Source: Ricinus communis
Lineage: Eukaryota > Streptophyta > Magnoliopsida > Malpighiales > Euphorbiaceae
DNA: 64,000 nt
Reading direction: 5' to 3'
NCBI RefSeq assembly: GCF_019578655.1
Contig: NC_063264.1
Location: 17,658,429 to 17,722,428, forward strand
Below, piece by piece: positions 1-11,565 of the stretch (the first letter of the stretch is position 1; the number at the start of each line of letters is the position of its first letter). Under the pieces are notes generated by a model. It saw nothing but the letters and a program-made list of their open reading frames with translations, was not told the DNA's origin and searched no databases. The position numbers and the translations under genes are program-made.

Positions 1-598
1 AGACTGGGATTTTCTAAAACTGGTTATGGCCACGATGGGGTTTCACGAAAATTTCATTTTCCTAGTATCCCAATGTTTTGCAACTATGTCTTACTCAGCC
101 ATGGTGAATAGTAGCCCATTGAAGCCTTTCCTCACTTCTAGAGGTCTCAGGCAGGGTGATCCCCTATCTCCATACCTGTTCCTCTTCATCACTAATATCT
201 TTTCTAGATTATGCACAAAGCCATTCAGGGGGTTTATCTCAGTGGTCAAATTAAATAGGAGATGCTCGGTGTTATCCCATTTATTATTTGCTGATGACAC
301 TATCCTGTTTCTCAAAGCAAATGAGACTGAGGGACTTGGGGCAAAAACTCTTCCGGATAATTACTAAAGAGCTTCAGGACAGATGATTAATTATTCAAAA
401 TCTGAAATCATTTTTGGAGCATCGGTTCAGAGAAATGTTAAGAGAGTCCATCACAAACATGCTATGGGTCAGGCAGATTAATGAAAATGACAAATACCTA
501 GGTACTCCAGCATTATAGGGTAGGAGCAAGAGGGCTACACTTAATTTTCTCAAAGATAGGTTCCTTAATAAAATTGAATGCTGCAGGTCAAATCTTTG
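1..598 (+). pseudogene. LINE (L1-type) reverse transcriptase fragment
   Basis: The open stretch at 26-367 reads a plant LINE reverse transcriptase. The motif GLRQGDPLSPYLF lies near residue 41, and LLFADDTILF, the catalytic FADD box, near residue 86. After a stop at 365-367 the homology continues in broken frames through a KSEIIFG-like stretch and KYLGTP (about 500) to an LNFLKDRFLNKIE-like stretch near 590. Plant LINE RTs have these blocks in this order. The element is cut by the window's left edge, lacks its endonuclease part here, and has stops and at least one frameshift, so it is a dead copy. What lies beyond about 600 is not recognisable RT. Confidence 0.85.
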
Positions 599-1509
599 CA
601 TGTAAGGGACAACTACTTGAACCAAACATCTGCACAGCTAGTCAAAAGAACCTGCGTAGTTTACATCTTGTATGGGTAAGCATCAATTTTCAACACAAGA
701 TGAATGATGCTGTGTGGTCTTCAACAAATAACAGTAATTTGCTAACAAGAAAGTTTTCTGTGGTTTTACCAATAACAGTTGTTTTATCCAAGTATTCTGT
801 TGTAGTGTTGGGAGACAAAATGTTCAAATACCTGTGCTTGCTGTTATTGAGCTTTTGCAAGCAACATCTAGATCAATCATTTCTAGTTGCAGGTTGTTTC
901 AGGCTGTACTGAAATTTAACCATGTTGATTTCAGGGTCCTGGATCTTGTTTCCTATGAAATACCCGATCATGGTGTTATTACTCTTAACATTTCCATGAT
1001 TTTGGATCTCCCTGATATCTCTGTTGTAGGTGTTCAAGTTACATTTTCTTTATATAGTTGATTATTCTGACATTTTGTTCCGCAGCTGTACCCCTAAAAG
1101 TAACTCTTTCAACCTGTACTCTGAAGCAAGTCTGGCACCATACAGAAAAAAAAAAAAAAAAAAAAAAACGACAATGAGCAGCTATAAGCAAGTCTTTGCA
1201 TAGAAAAATTCTGAAACATACCTTTTCCAATTAGTCCCTAACAGTCGTGAAAGGGATAGAATGAAAACATTCCCACAATCCTTGGTGACCACCTTACCAT
1301 ATTTACCATGGGGTATCAGCTAGCTAAGTTACCACAGCAACACATGTTATTTTCTTTCTTTTGGATAACCAACCTTGTCGTAGTGGCCAATGCTAAGCAA
1401 ATGCAAGAACCTATAACTATGAAACATATGCTAGTACATGGTCCATATTCTTATCCCAGTATAAAACAGCACATCGAGTTTGTGGTAGAAGGATCTTCAT
1501 TCACAGATC
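599..1509. other. Intergenic stretch with a poly(A) run
   Basis: No gene is supported. The stretch holds a 23-nt A run at 1146-1168 and then the 3' flank of the TFIIIC6-like gene. A 13-nt near-repeat (caa[a/g]tctttgcat) occurs at about 588-600 and 1188-1200 and could mark the ends of a retroposed segment. Short open frames here show no recognisable domain. Confidence 0.4.
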
Positions 1510-3553
1510 TCATGTATTCACTTCAACTGATGTATCTTGGACATCATTATCCAACAACACTCTGAACTTTAGAATCTTCTGAAGGCGGGCAACTGGCTTC
1601 ACTTGCTTAACTGGAGCTTGATTTGGATCTATAATATATGCTCCAGAGAAAAGATTTGCTTCTGATGGTCCTGTCTCCTCATGAACCACAGGGGCAGCTT
1701 CTGAAAATATAAGGTCATTTCAGCATAATAATGTAATAAGTCCCCAGTCAACTTCATTAGGGTCGTATGACAAAAAATGTAAGTGGAAGTATTCCAGCAA
1801 CTACAGCAGGATATTGATATAATGCAACTATACATGTTTGTATATAAGCACAAATAGATATCTGACTGACATGTTGCACGGGCAGCAGCAGCTCATTGTA
1901 TGAGTAGGTCGATCTTTTCCCAATCATAGCATCAGTCAAAAGAAATGCAGCAAAGGAAGAATGTCGGTAAATGTAAAAAGTTGAATCTAAGTACTTACAG
2001 CCTATTAGTTAAATGAAACTTTAACTAAAAAAATCCAAAACCAAAGGCATCCAGAAAATGACAGAAATAAACTATCTTCAATAAAAACCTGGTCACAAGA
2101 AAGAGCTGCTCAAGATGAAGCAGAATACGAGGCATAAGTCTACTATTCTTTAAAATAATTCCCAAGGTTTTCATCCAAATCACTAAACTTGAACCAACCA
2201 ATCCGTCAATCAGCATAGAGAATTACACTAGCAAGCAAGAATGCAGTTGTTTTTAATTAATACTATGTTATCATTGCCTAGCTCAAGAGGCTGATTGAGA
2301 TCGACTGCGTCTATTATTTTTGCATGCACAATGTAATCATGTACCTTTAATTTTGACAAAAATATTGAATTTGCTTGTTAGGAGTAAAATAACATAAACA
2401 AGAGGGGAAGGTACTTCAACCTCAATTCCAGATGACAATTCCATTAAAGTTTTGTTAAAATTTCCACAGAGAAACAAAGAACCAAAACATTTGAAATGCA
2501 CTACACCTATTAAGTTCATGCTAAGAAGTAAATATCAATTTATCTCATATTTGCTATAAGTACCATTAATGGAGCCAAATCCAGAATTCCTCAGTCCTCT
2601 TAGTTGCCAGAGCATAATTAAATGTATGGAAGCAAAACTAGCATGTAATGCAAAAGATATGTAATTTCCATTTAAGTCAGATTATTCAATTAGTTGACGT
2701 GAGGGAACTTCCTTGCTTCACTACTAAATTGTCAAAGGGTATATGAGCTTACCCTCTTCAGCGAAAACCAAGCCTGTTCCTATGGTTTCTTCATATTCTC
2801 CAACCTGTGTGAGTCAAGGAGAATGATCAACTGTAAATTGTCAAAGAGAGAAAAAATAAATAAATAAATAAAAAGAAAGAAGCACAAATACCATATTAAT
2901 CTAATAAGTTATCCACCCAAATACGAAAAGTTACAAATACTAACTCAAAGTGAAAACCAAAGTTGCTAAGTTAAATGGAACGAATGATATAGCTAGCAAA
3001 CAATCAACTCACCAGCTTCAATTTGTCATCTATAATGAGTATTGGACTCAACGTGTCGAGACCCTACAGTTCAAGAACCAGCAAAGCAAAAGTAAGAGGA
3101 AAATTCACAAGAAGAAAAAATAATGGGACTAAACTAAACAAATAATAATTACATGTGAAACGAGAAAACATGTAAATTAAGATAGAATATCCAGAAATAT
3201 CTAGAAGCCAGCATTCTCTACACCAATAAGCAAACAATTTCGCAGATTCAAAATCAAATACTTAAACAAGAAGTCCCAGTTAACCGCTTGAGAAAGATCA
3301 ATAGCAGCAACAAAAACAACAGCCAAAAAAAGATTTATATCCTAGAATGTAGTGAGAATTACAAGCAAAAAAGGCAAGAAAATAGAGAAATGCAGATTAT
3401 AGGGATTAATGTGCATACAGATAGAACATATGGAGCATTTGGTGGAATTTCAACTTGCTCAGAAACAGCATCAAGATCAATTAGAACATACTCTTCTTCG
3501 TCTTCTTCTTCATCATCTTTTACATGACTATGGTGTGTCAAACCCACCTCCAT
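1510..3553 (-). CDS. TFIIIC subunit 6-like protein (GTF3C6 / tau55-related), four exons
   Basis: The encoded protein is a small TFIIIC subunit with the triple-barrel fold of the TFIIIC_sub6 family. It is expected to act in the nucleus in the factor that binds A and B boxes of tRNA genes for RNA polymerase III. Exons on the minus strand are 3553-3419, 3063-3013, 2804-2753 and 1700-1510 (stop TGA at 1510-1512), giving 142 residues. All introns have GT-AG ends: donors GTATGC, GTGAGT, GTAAGC and acceptors TGTAG, ACACAG, TTTCAG. The joined reading shows an acidic N-terminal run, then EEYVLIDLDAV, PPNAPYVLSGLDT, PILIIDDKLKL and GEYEETIGTGLVF, the order seen in human GTF3C6 and plant relatives. The C-terminus is basic and hydrophobic. 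An in-frame ATG 15 codons upstream (3598) is possible, but 3553 gives the more usual length. Exons 2 and 3 are only 51 and 52 bp, so automated annotation could miss the gene. No in-frame break is seen. Confidence 0.85.
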
Positions 3554-3782
3554 CACCTGTACAAGATCTCTTATGTTTCTTAATTGATATTCAATCAATA
3601 ATTGGAGGAAACAAGAACAAAAAGAAAATTTAATTTAACTGAAAACAAAACCACAAAATTAGAATTGGAGCAAAAACAAATAACAAACCATATCAAAATT
3701 TTTATACAGAAGAAAACCCAAAAAAGAAAAAAGAAAAGAAACAAAAGACCAATTTATCTAATTCAAAAACAAATAACAAACC
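3554..3782. other. 5' flank of the TFIIIC6-like gene
   Basis: The sequence is A-rich on the plus strand (T-rich on the gene's strand). No clear TATA box is seen. The upstream in-frame ATG at 3598 is the only notable coding signal. Confidence 0.3.
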
Positions 3783-4082
3783 ATGGCAATGGGTAGGATA
3801 CCTGCCCATTTAATGCTATCCGAACCCGTTTAAACAATACTTACCCGAACCTGTACCAAATTCGTTTAAGAAGTTATCCTTGTTTACCTGAACCTATCCC
3901 AAATCCTAATAAGAATACCCGCATGCTACCCGAACCCGATTAAAACCCGTTTAAATTAAATGACTACTAAATAAATTTTATGGTTATTTAAATGGATAGC
4001 CGGTATCCTACCCATTAAAAACCCGTTTATATAAACATTCGGGTAGTTAAATGGATACCCATCTACCGAACCCGTTATAATA
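3783..4082. repeat. ACCCGAACCCG-rich repeat, hAT-like subterminal sequence
   Basis: Many copies of TACCCGAACC, AACCCG and GGGTA motifs occur in both orientations, beginning with GGCAATGGGTAGGATACC at 3783. Such arrays are typical of subterminal regions of plant hAT-like non-autonomous elements. No clear partner end or target duplication was found, so the class is an inference. Confidence 0.4.
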
Positions 4083-4765
4083 ATTCAATTAATGAAAACA
4101 AAAAAAAATTACAAAATAAACTAATCAAGTCTAAGTATTCAACATTAAATGTTTAATATGTTAATATAATCTAACCATAGATTCAATAAAATTTAAAACA
4201 ATATCGTAAATAATAAAAACTAAATAAAATGCAATATTTATTACAATTTGTGATTCTTCCAACTCCTTCAAAGTGCTTATCTACTACTTTTGAAAAAAAA
4301 AACACAATTAGTATAATAGATCTAAATATATCCCAAAAATTAATATCAAATAGAAAAATAGTCCTAACTCCTAAACATGTTTCTGCAACTTCTTCAATGC
4401 TCATATTAACCATGCTCAAATAGGCTTCCATTTTATCCAAAAAAAAAAAGCCAGTAGGCTGCCATCCAAAAACTAACCACATAGTTTATATTCATACAAG
4501 AACTTAATCAAATAAAAATTAGCCTAAAGTCATTTATTTAGCTAAAACACTAATACTAATATTCAACTTGCTTAATAATAACACTAAATTTTTATTTTAC
4601 CAAAACACTCAGCCTCTAGCAAATTGTAAAAGCTCAAGTAGATCAAACAAACACTAAAGTTCCATTTCCGAATTTAGTTGATAAAAGGGTTTCTCAAAAA
4701 TAAAATATGTTACTTAGCTAAAATACCATAGAAGTGTATTAGAACTACAACAATACCTAACAACG
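4083..4765. other. AT-rich stretch without recognised gene
   Basis: Only low-complexity AT-rich sequence with short chance frames is seen. It lies between the ACCCG-rich repeat and the GC-rich tandem repeat and may belong to one larger element with them. Confidence 0.3.
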
Positions 4766-4936
4766 ACGGCGGCAAGGACGACGCGGCAAGAGCGAAGGCG
4801 GTAGCAGCAAGGGCGAAGGCAGCAGCAGCGGCGTGAGGCGGCGTGAGGCGGCGTGGAAGACAGCAGCAGCGGCGTGAGGCGGCGTGGAAGACAGCAGCAG
4901 CGGCGTGAGGAGACAGCAGCAGCGGCGTGAAGAAGA
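4766..4936. repeat. GC-rich nested tandem repeat (CAGCAGCAGCGGCGTGAGG units)
   Basis: This is a GC-rich island inside AT-rich DNA. Units starting CAGCAGCAGCGGCGTGA lie at 4820-4860 (41 bp), 4861-4891 (31 bp), 4892-4913 (22 bp) and 4914-4936 (about 23 bp). Lengths differ by about 10 bp because an inner GGCGTGAGGC sub-unit is present two, one or zero extra times. The upstream part (4766-4819) has looser GGCGAAGGC/GCAAG repeats. No long ORF spans it. Confidence 0.8.
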
Positions 4937-5040
4937 TGCTTTGTAAGGGTGGGTGGTGAGGCAGGGTTGATGTGAGCTAGGGGGAAGAAGAGAATAGAAT
5001 TGGGTTTTAATTTGTGATAAGTTTTGTTTAGCTTGGTATC

Positions 5041-5310
5041 TAAAATTAACGGAATTTTATTTAAATTATGTGTAGATTATTTTTAAAAAGTATAATTTTG
5101 TTAATATATTTTTTTAATTTATTAATAAAAAATATATTTTTAGTCTATTAATAAAAAATATTTTTTAAATTTATTAATAAAATATTTATTAGATTTATAC
5201 ATAATATTTTTATTTTTATATGAATTATGAATTTTAATATTATAAATATAAAAATTAAATCATATAATATATTTAAATTTTAAAAAATTATATTTATGAA
5301 CATAATAATA

Positions 5311-5350
<40 letters not shown>

Positions 5351-5900
5351 TTTTATCTTAATAATAAAAGTAAAATTAATTAATTAAAATCAAAAAATCT
5401 TAATTAATCATATAACAAGATTCTTTTATATCATATACTAATTAATTAAAAATTATTTAATAAATATTATTAATATTATATTAACACTATATAATTATAA
5501 ATTAATAATGTTAATATGTTAAGTTGAGTATTATAACAAAAAAAAATTTCAAATTCATATGATATTCTCTTATATCTTAGTATAATTATCCTATATGAAT
5601 AAACTGTTAGCAATTATGATGATTGATGACGTAATATTGATTTTATTAAAAATATTAATATATAACGATATAAATAAAAAGAATATTTATTAAATATTAT
5701 TTATTTAATAAATATATATAAATATATATAATCGATGTATATTAGCATTACATAATTTTAAGTTTAAAATATTAATAGATTGGATACTAATAATAATATT
5801 TTCTAAATGTATATATTTTTTGACAATAAATAAAATTTAATTCTTACTAATAATAAAATAAATAAATATTAATAATTTTACATATATATATATATATATA
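5041..5900. other. AT-rich intergenic DNA with TA microsatellites
   Basis: Almost only A and T. There is a (TA)n run at about 5318-5345 and a second at 5882-5900 that forms the left flank of the viral insertion. No coding or RNA gene signal is seen. Confidence 0.6.
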
Positions 5901-6121
5901 AAGATAAGATGATAAATTTATTAATGAATGAACAAATATACAAACTTTGGAATAAAAACTTTAAACAAAAGAAAGCTTTAAGCTTTAAACAAAAGAAATA
6001 TAACTTATAAGAGGAATTGAATACAAGAGGAAGGTGGTTTTCTCACTATCACTCTCACACTCTCTCTTTTCTCATTATATTTCTAATAGTATGACTTGAA
6101 CAATACAAGAGTCTCTTGTTA
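5901..6121 (-). repeat. Pararetrovirus terminal repeat R, 3' copy
   Basis: About 220 bp, nearly identical to 13730-13956. In viral orientation it starts about 35-40 nt downstream of the TATA box and ends 16 nt after an AATAAA signal (5922-5917). This is what a capped and polyadenylated terminally redundant viral RNA predicts. The outer edge abuts (TA)n directly. Confidence 0.85.
5917..5922 (-). terminator. AATAAA polyadenylation signal of the pararetrovirus
   Basis: AATAAA on the minus strand lies inside R, 16 nt before the left boundary of the viral sequence. The same hexamer occurs in the 5' R copy, where the virus would have to read through it. Confidence 0.6.
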
Positions 6122-6155
6122 TTTTTCAGTATGCCTTCTTCTTTGGAAAACTCCT

Positions 6156-6164
6156 CTATTTATA
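6156..6164 (-). promoter_or_regulatory. Pararetrovirus promoter TATA box
   Basis: TATAAATAG on the minus strand lies about 35-43 nt upstream of the start of R. An ACGT-containing GACGTGG motif lies further upstream (about 6217-6223), and such motifs are common in caulimovirid promoters. Whether any activity remains is unknown. Confidence 0.6.
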
Positions 6165-6369
6165 AAGGTCTTCAGCCTTGAAGCTTTAGATGCTCTTCAT
6201 AGTGGAATGAGGGGCTCCACGTCTTTTGTATTCTTTTGATAATGGAGTAAGATGCTTCATGACTTTTGCAGAAGTTGTCTGCCACGCTTTTGAGAAGAAT
6301 CTTTTGCTTTTTTAAAGAGTCTTTTGTTTTCTTTCTTTTCTTTTTAAATGACTCTTTTTTTTATTATTA

Positions 6370-7909
6370 TTGGGCATTTGGCCCATTACATAAATATTTT
6401 GGGCTGCCATTTCTGGTTTTCAACCCAAGTGCTTTACAAAGGTGTCATTTGATGGGCTTGAATATCCCAAAACAGTCATCTTCGTTCGAGTCACCATCTA
6501 GGTCTATCGCTGCTGAGCTGGTGCTAGAAGAGGAAGATGAAGCTTTTGATTTTCCTTTGGAAGAGGCGGTTTCCGACAACTGTTTGATCAATTGTAAGAA
6601 ATCTTCTTCTGTTTGAGCCGCCGCTAGCTTTGGAATAATGACGGACTTCTGTGCCAGGAAAGTGGTCTATTCTTTCGGAGCTAGCAAGAAGCTATTCTTT
6701 GAAAGAAAACTTTGTACCAACTTTAGATATAATTTTTCTTAGTGGTTAAATTTATCCCACCATTTGACTTTGAATCTTCAAGCAAGGATGATTTCTTCAT
6801 CTGCTGCTTGATTGAAATGGAAATACCATACACATACCTAGGGGAGAAAAAAGTTTGAACAAAATAGAAGTAAAGGGGAAAAACATCTTTCTATTTTGTT
6901 TGGTTTATAGTGGGCTTTGAATAAGTTAAACAGAGGTAGAACTTCTGGAATTATGGTCTCAGGAACATTGCCATAAAAATTCCACCATTGTTTAAACCAA
7001 TATAGGATCTTTGAAGTTTGGATTGAGCTTGTATCGAAGTAGAAAAGCCAAGAATGGCTTTGTCCTTCGTTTTGAAGAAGAAAGGTATTAAACAAGCTTG
7101 TTGGTAATCCCAATAGTTGAAAGAAGTGTTTAGGCTTGATGGATAGGTTCTTTGGAGTGAAGTTGGAAAAGATCTTGATAAGTGTAAATCCATTCCCCAA
7201 TCTGAAGGGTGGAGGATTCTTTGTATGGTGCATGTGGAATATGCAGAGTCTTTATGGTCTTTATGCTTTTTGAAGTGTTTGAACTTTGCAGAACCAGTTA
7301 CCTCAAGGATAGACTGGTAGTAGGATTGAGGTTTTGAAATATTCCAGGGCTTGAAATACCATCTTCGAGGGAAAAATTTTGAAATCAGTTTTGAGGGGCT
7401 TTCTGTACAGAATCCTTCCTCAATAGTCAAAATGCTTTGAAAATTTTGCTTTTCTATATACTCATTGGATTTTAAAAGTTTTGTTTGTGACAAAACTATT
7501 TCTTGAGAATTGGGCTTTGAAATACTTTGAGAGCTCTGAGATAGGTTTTGAGGGAAAATTTCTATCTCTGGTTTTGAAAAAAGGGATAGAAAGTATACCT
7601 TTACCCTTGTTGGAAGAGGAGGATGTCTTTGGAGAGACTTCGGGGTGAAGTTGTTTCACTTGTTTTGAATATTCTTCGACCCTTTTTAGAAATTCAGGAT
7701 CTTGCTGTGCAAGCCACTCTTGAATTTGTAATTGCTATTGGGCCGGATCTACCTTGCTTTTGTCAATTTCTTCCTGGATGATTTTGGTCCAGGTTCGGAT
7801 AGGTTTTGAAGAGGAGGGTAAAATCTCCTTCTTTGGACTTTGGACAAGCTTTGAACTTGCTGTCGACTTTTCTTCTTTTGCTTTCGATTTTCTTGGCATT
7901 TTCACTCAT
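6370..7909 (-). pseudogene. Pararetrovirus downstream ORF (function unknown), broken
   Basis: This coding remnant lies 3' of the polymerase ORF. Its ATG (7909-7907) overlaps the polymerase stop in ATGAGTGA. Pieces lie in different frames: 7659-7462, 7493 to about 7250, 7233-6838, and the last part down to about 6370. They are rich in aromatic residues (for example SWLFYFD, WFKQWWNFYG, KWWDKFN) and lysine. No catalytic motif is recognised. From memory, related endogenous petuvirus-like elements also carry an extra ORF here, but a function is not established. Confidence 0.55.
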
Positions 7910-9803
7910 GTTTTTGAAGGAACTCTCTGGTTAGAAAGTCTGGAATTGAATTCGAATCTCCTCTTATGTATTCGATTTCAAAATCAAAAACAGAAAGAAT
8001 GGCTTGCCATCTGGCAAAAATATGTTTTGAAGCTATATTTTGAACATCTTTTTGTAAAACCTCTTTAGCAGATTTAGAATCAATTCTTAAAAGAAATTTT
8101 TGGTTTAAAAGGTCGCTTTGGAATTATGAAATGCACAAAACTATCGAAAGAATTTCTTTTTTGATAGTTGAATAATTTTTTTGTATATCATTCCAGTGTG
8201 CAGAAGTAAACTGGACAATACATTCTTTGTTGTTTTGGACTTGCTTAAGAATCTCACCATATCCTAGATTTAATGCATTAGTTTCAACAATTTTGAATGC
8301 AGATGGATCAGCTAGGTGTAAACATGGTATTTCAGAAACTTGCTTTTTAATGCTTTGGACAATCTTTGTATGCTCATCGGTCCATGCAGGGGGGGTTTTC
8401 TTTAGCCTATCATGGAGGGGCTTTGCTAGACAGTTCAAATTCGGATAAAAATCTATCACATAATTTAAACTACCAAGGAATCTTTGTAATTGAGTTTTTT
8501 CCAAAATTTTATCTGAAAATTTTGAAGTAAAGGCTAGAGACCTTTCAATTGGGGTGATAGTTCCACGGGAGATATAGTGACCAAGAAATCTAATTTTTAT
8601 TTGGAATAAAAATATCTTGGATTTTGAAACCACTAAACCATTTTTCTTAACAACATAGAAAAATGTCTCCAAGTGTTTGAAATGTTGCTCTAGAGAATTT
8701 GAAAATATCAACACATCATCGATATAGACAATGCAAAATTTTGAATAAGGATTGAAAATGTCATTCATGATTTTTTGAAATTCAGAAGGAGCATTTTTTA
8801 ATCTGAAGGGCATTACATTCCATTCGTACTGGCCAAATGGAAATGTAAAAGCAGTTTTGTACCTGTCTTTAGGATGAATCTGGATTTGCCAAAATCCTGA
8901 TTTCATATCAAACTTTGAAAAAATAAAAGCAGAATGAAGCTTTTGAAGAAGATCCTTTTTGTTTGGAATTGGGTATCTAATCCACTTTAGGGCTTTATTC
9001 AAGGGTTTGTAATTAATCACCAACCTAGGTGTTCCTCTTTCTATCTCACTATTTTTGTTGACATAGAAAGCTGCACATGACCAAGGGGATCTGGATTTGG
9101 TAATCAAACCCTTTTGCTTTAAATCTTTTATTTCTATTCTATAATGGCTTTCTAGGGTTTCATTCATTTGGATGGGTCTTACTTTAGTAGGAATTTGTTT
9201 ACCAGAAAAATCTTTTTCATATGGTAAATCTACCATATGTTGTTCTCGTCTCCAAAAGGCATTAGGAAGATCAGAACAAATTTCATTTTCAATCTTCTTT
9301 TGCAAATCAGAGATTTTTCTTTGGACAAAATCATTTTGCATTTGACTTTGGATCCTTTTCAAACCCATATCTTGTTTCAAGTAGAAAAGCTGAGTTTGTT
9401 TTCCTTTAATCAAAGCATTTATCTCAAAATTAAAAATTGAGTGGGCTTTTAAGAGATTGATATTTCTCTTCTTGGGTTTTTCTATAAAAGGAAAAACAAT
9501 CTTTGAATCTTTAGCTTTAAAAATAATACCAGCAGTAGTTTCTTTGAAAGGAGTAATTAAATTGATGAAAGGAGTTCCCAAGATAACTGTTTGCTGTAAA
9601 TCCTTTATAAGAATAAAAATATTTTTTAAAGCAATATTATTATTTAGAATTGCAGCTTCAGTTTTACCCGCAATTCTAATCTTTGAACTATTGGCTGAGG
9701 TAAGCCCTTCTTTTGTTTCTTGATGATACCTTTTAGGAACCAGCTCATAATTGATACAGTTGAGGTATGCTCCTGTATCAAATAAAGCGATAGTTTCTAT
9801 TTA
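7902..9803 (-). pseudogene. Pararetrovirus protease-reverse transcriptase-RNase H, broken
   Basis: One frame holds the aspartic protease DTGA (9779-9768), with ILGTPF downstream (near 9583). The RT follows with PRLVINYKPLN (near 9026), FDMKSGFWQI (near 8912) and the catalytic YIDD (8726-8715). The RNase H ends with FARWQ and YIRGDSN-type motifs near its C-terminus. In-frame TAA stops lie at 9803-9801, just before the protease, and at 8126-8124, inside RNase H. The first RNase H catalytic aspartate region reads ETNA, with Asn where Asp is expected. Frame and order fit Caulimoviridae and not an LTR retrotransposon: no integrase follows. Confidence 0.9.
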
Positions 9804-10382
9804 AAAATCACCAGGGAAAATGAGTTTTATTTGGATCAAATATTTTCTTGAGGTAATTTCTTTTAAAATGTTAATGAAGTTTTCTGGAACATTTTCAGAA
9901 ACCTCAAGATTTTGAAAATCATTTTCTTCTTCAGAATCAGAATCACTATTCTGTTTGAGAATCAAGCTTTGGAGCAAAACAAAATTATTTTGTTGTTTTT
10001 CTTTCAAATCTTTGAGCTCTGTTTTGATGGCTTTGATTTCTTTCTAAAGTTTTTGGACGGTGGGAAGAGGGTTTTTTAGTTTTTTCCCTTTATCCAAGAT
10101 CATAAGTGTTCTTACTAGAAGAATGGACAAAGATTTCAGTTTTTAAGATTTATTTCAAAACTTGTTTTTGGATTTAGGGGTCATTAATATGCTTGACGGC
10201 TTCAAGAAGAGCTTCTTATTGCCTAGTGAGCATATTAATATTCTTTGAAATATCTTCAGAATCTGATTCAGAATAATCGGATGAGGTTTTGATTTCATCA
10301 ATTTGAAACTCTTCCTCACTATTCGAAAATTCTGATTCAGAGGAATCGACAAGAAGGGCTGAAATTTTGCTCAAAATTTCAT
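9804..10382 (-). pseudogene. Pararetrovirus linker between zinc knuckle and protease
   Basis: This is a remnant of the acidic, serine-rich linker of the polyprotein (SESEF, SDSEEEND). An in-frame TAA lies at 10218-10216, and the frame changes between there and 10007. There is no enzymatic motif. The acidic Ser/Glu/Asp region after the zinc knuckle is usual for caulimovirid capsid precursors. Confidence 0.6.
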
Positions 10383-11565
10383 CTTCTATTTGGAGCTCAT
10401 GAAGTTTTTTAGAAAACTTGCAATATTTTGAAGTATGACCCTTTTTGCCACACTTATAGCAAGTAATTTTGCTAAAATCTTTTTTGAGATTTTATTTTGG
10501 AAATTTAGAAGATGATGGCTTTTTATAGAAATTCTCCTTGTTTTTGGGAGTTCTCCTATTTTTGAAAAATCGTTTTTTTTTTTTAAGTTTTGGAAAAATC
10601 TTCTTTGCATTTTCCTTTGCATGTAGGAGAAGGTTCTATGGGATTATACTCAAACTGATTGCAAAAACTACCTAGTTCTTGCCTAGTCTTCTTCATTTCC
10701 CATTTGAGTTGTCTTTGGAGTTTAAGATCATGACAAATCTTTAATCCTTCTTTCTGAGTAAGGCTAACTAATTCACCATAAGTATAGAAATCATAAGGGA
10801 TCTGGCCATTATAGGCTTCTCTTATGGTATTTCTAACTCTTTCACCTAGTATCTTAGATAAACCGGCTAAAAATTTTTCTTTCCAGAAAGGTTGGTTTGA
10901 ATCTTCCCTAAGCATGACTCTAGTCAGGAAGGTATCTTATAAGCTTGGAAATTGCTAAGCTTTTTACAGGTTAGATTGCTAAGAAGCTCAACATTCTTAT
11001 CTTTTAGAAGAGAAGGGTTTCCTATGAAGTGGAGGAAAATCGTCAAAATTAAGGTTGACACAGCATCCTCAATTGGATTTCCTAGTTCATCTAAGATGGG
11101 GGTCTCTTCTATTGTGGTTTGGATAGCACCTAGGATTTGGAGCTGTTGTGCTTGTGTGAGATGGTAATCCCACCATCCTTTAAGCTGGCCAGAAAATCCA
11201 GCTATGAGGAGTTTAGCAATGGCTCTATCAGAGGTACCGCTTTGGGTTTTGTAGGCATTGGCTGCCATGGTCATCTGTTGTAAGAGACCAAGAATGTTGT
11301 ATTCTGACATTCCATCTATATTCCATTCATAGACAAAAGAGGCATTGAATCTAGATTGGGTTAGGATATTATTCCTATTTTCTATTCCTAGATTTGGAGC
11401 AGTATTCCTAGAAGTATACCAGGTCAATCTAGGGGCTTGCCATCCCAATCTGTTGATGTTGGAGGGTTTTTCAGTGATACTTTCAAGTTCTGAATCATTG
11501 GATTCATCGCATTGGGATTGATCTATAGTACTGATATTCCTACTGCTTTGAGGAGTATCTGGCAC
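10383..11565 (-). pseudogene. Pararetrovirus capsid protein with CCHC zinc knuckle, broken
   Basis: The capsid region has a GWWDYHLT core (near 11180), then REDSNQPFWKEKFLAGL (near 10900), a basic C-terminal segment and a CX2CX4HX4C zinc knuckle at 10461-10420 (CYKC...H...C). The first part (11565-10924) and the second (10915-10583) are in different frames, so a frameshift lies near 10945-10990. A second shift sits at the T run at 10567-10580. A TAA at 10494-10492 precedes the knuckle. In the intact virus this part is the virion coat and RNA-binding domain. Confidence 0.85.

Noticed and set aside
6266..6616. Plus-strand frame of 116 codons
   Set aside because: It is the antisense shadow of the viral downstream ORF and promoter.
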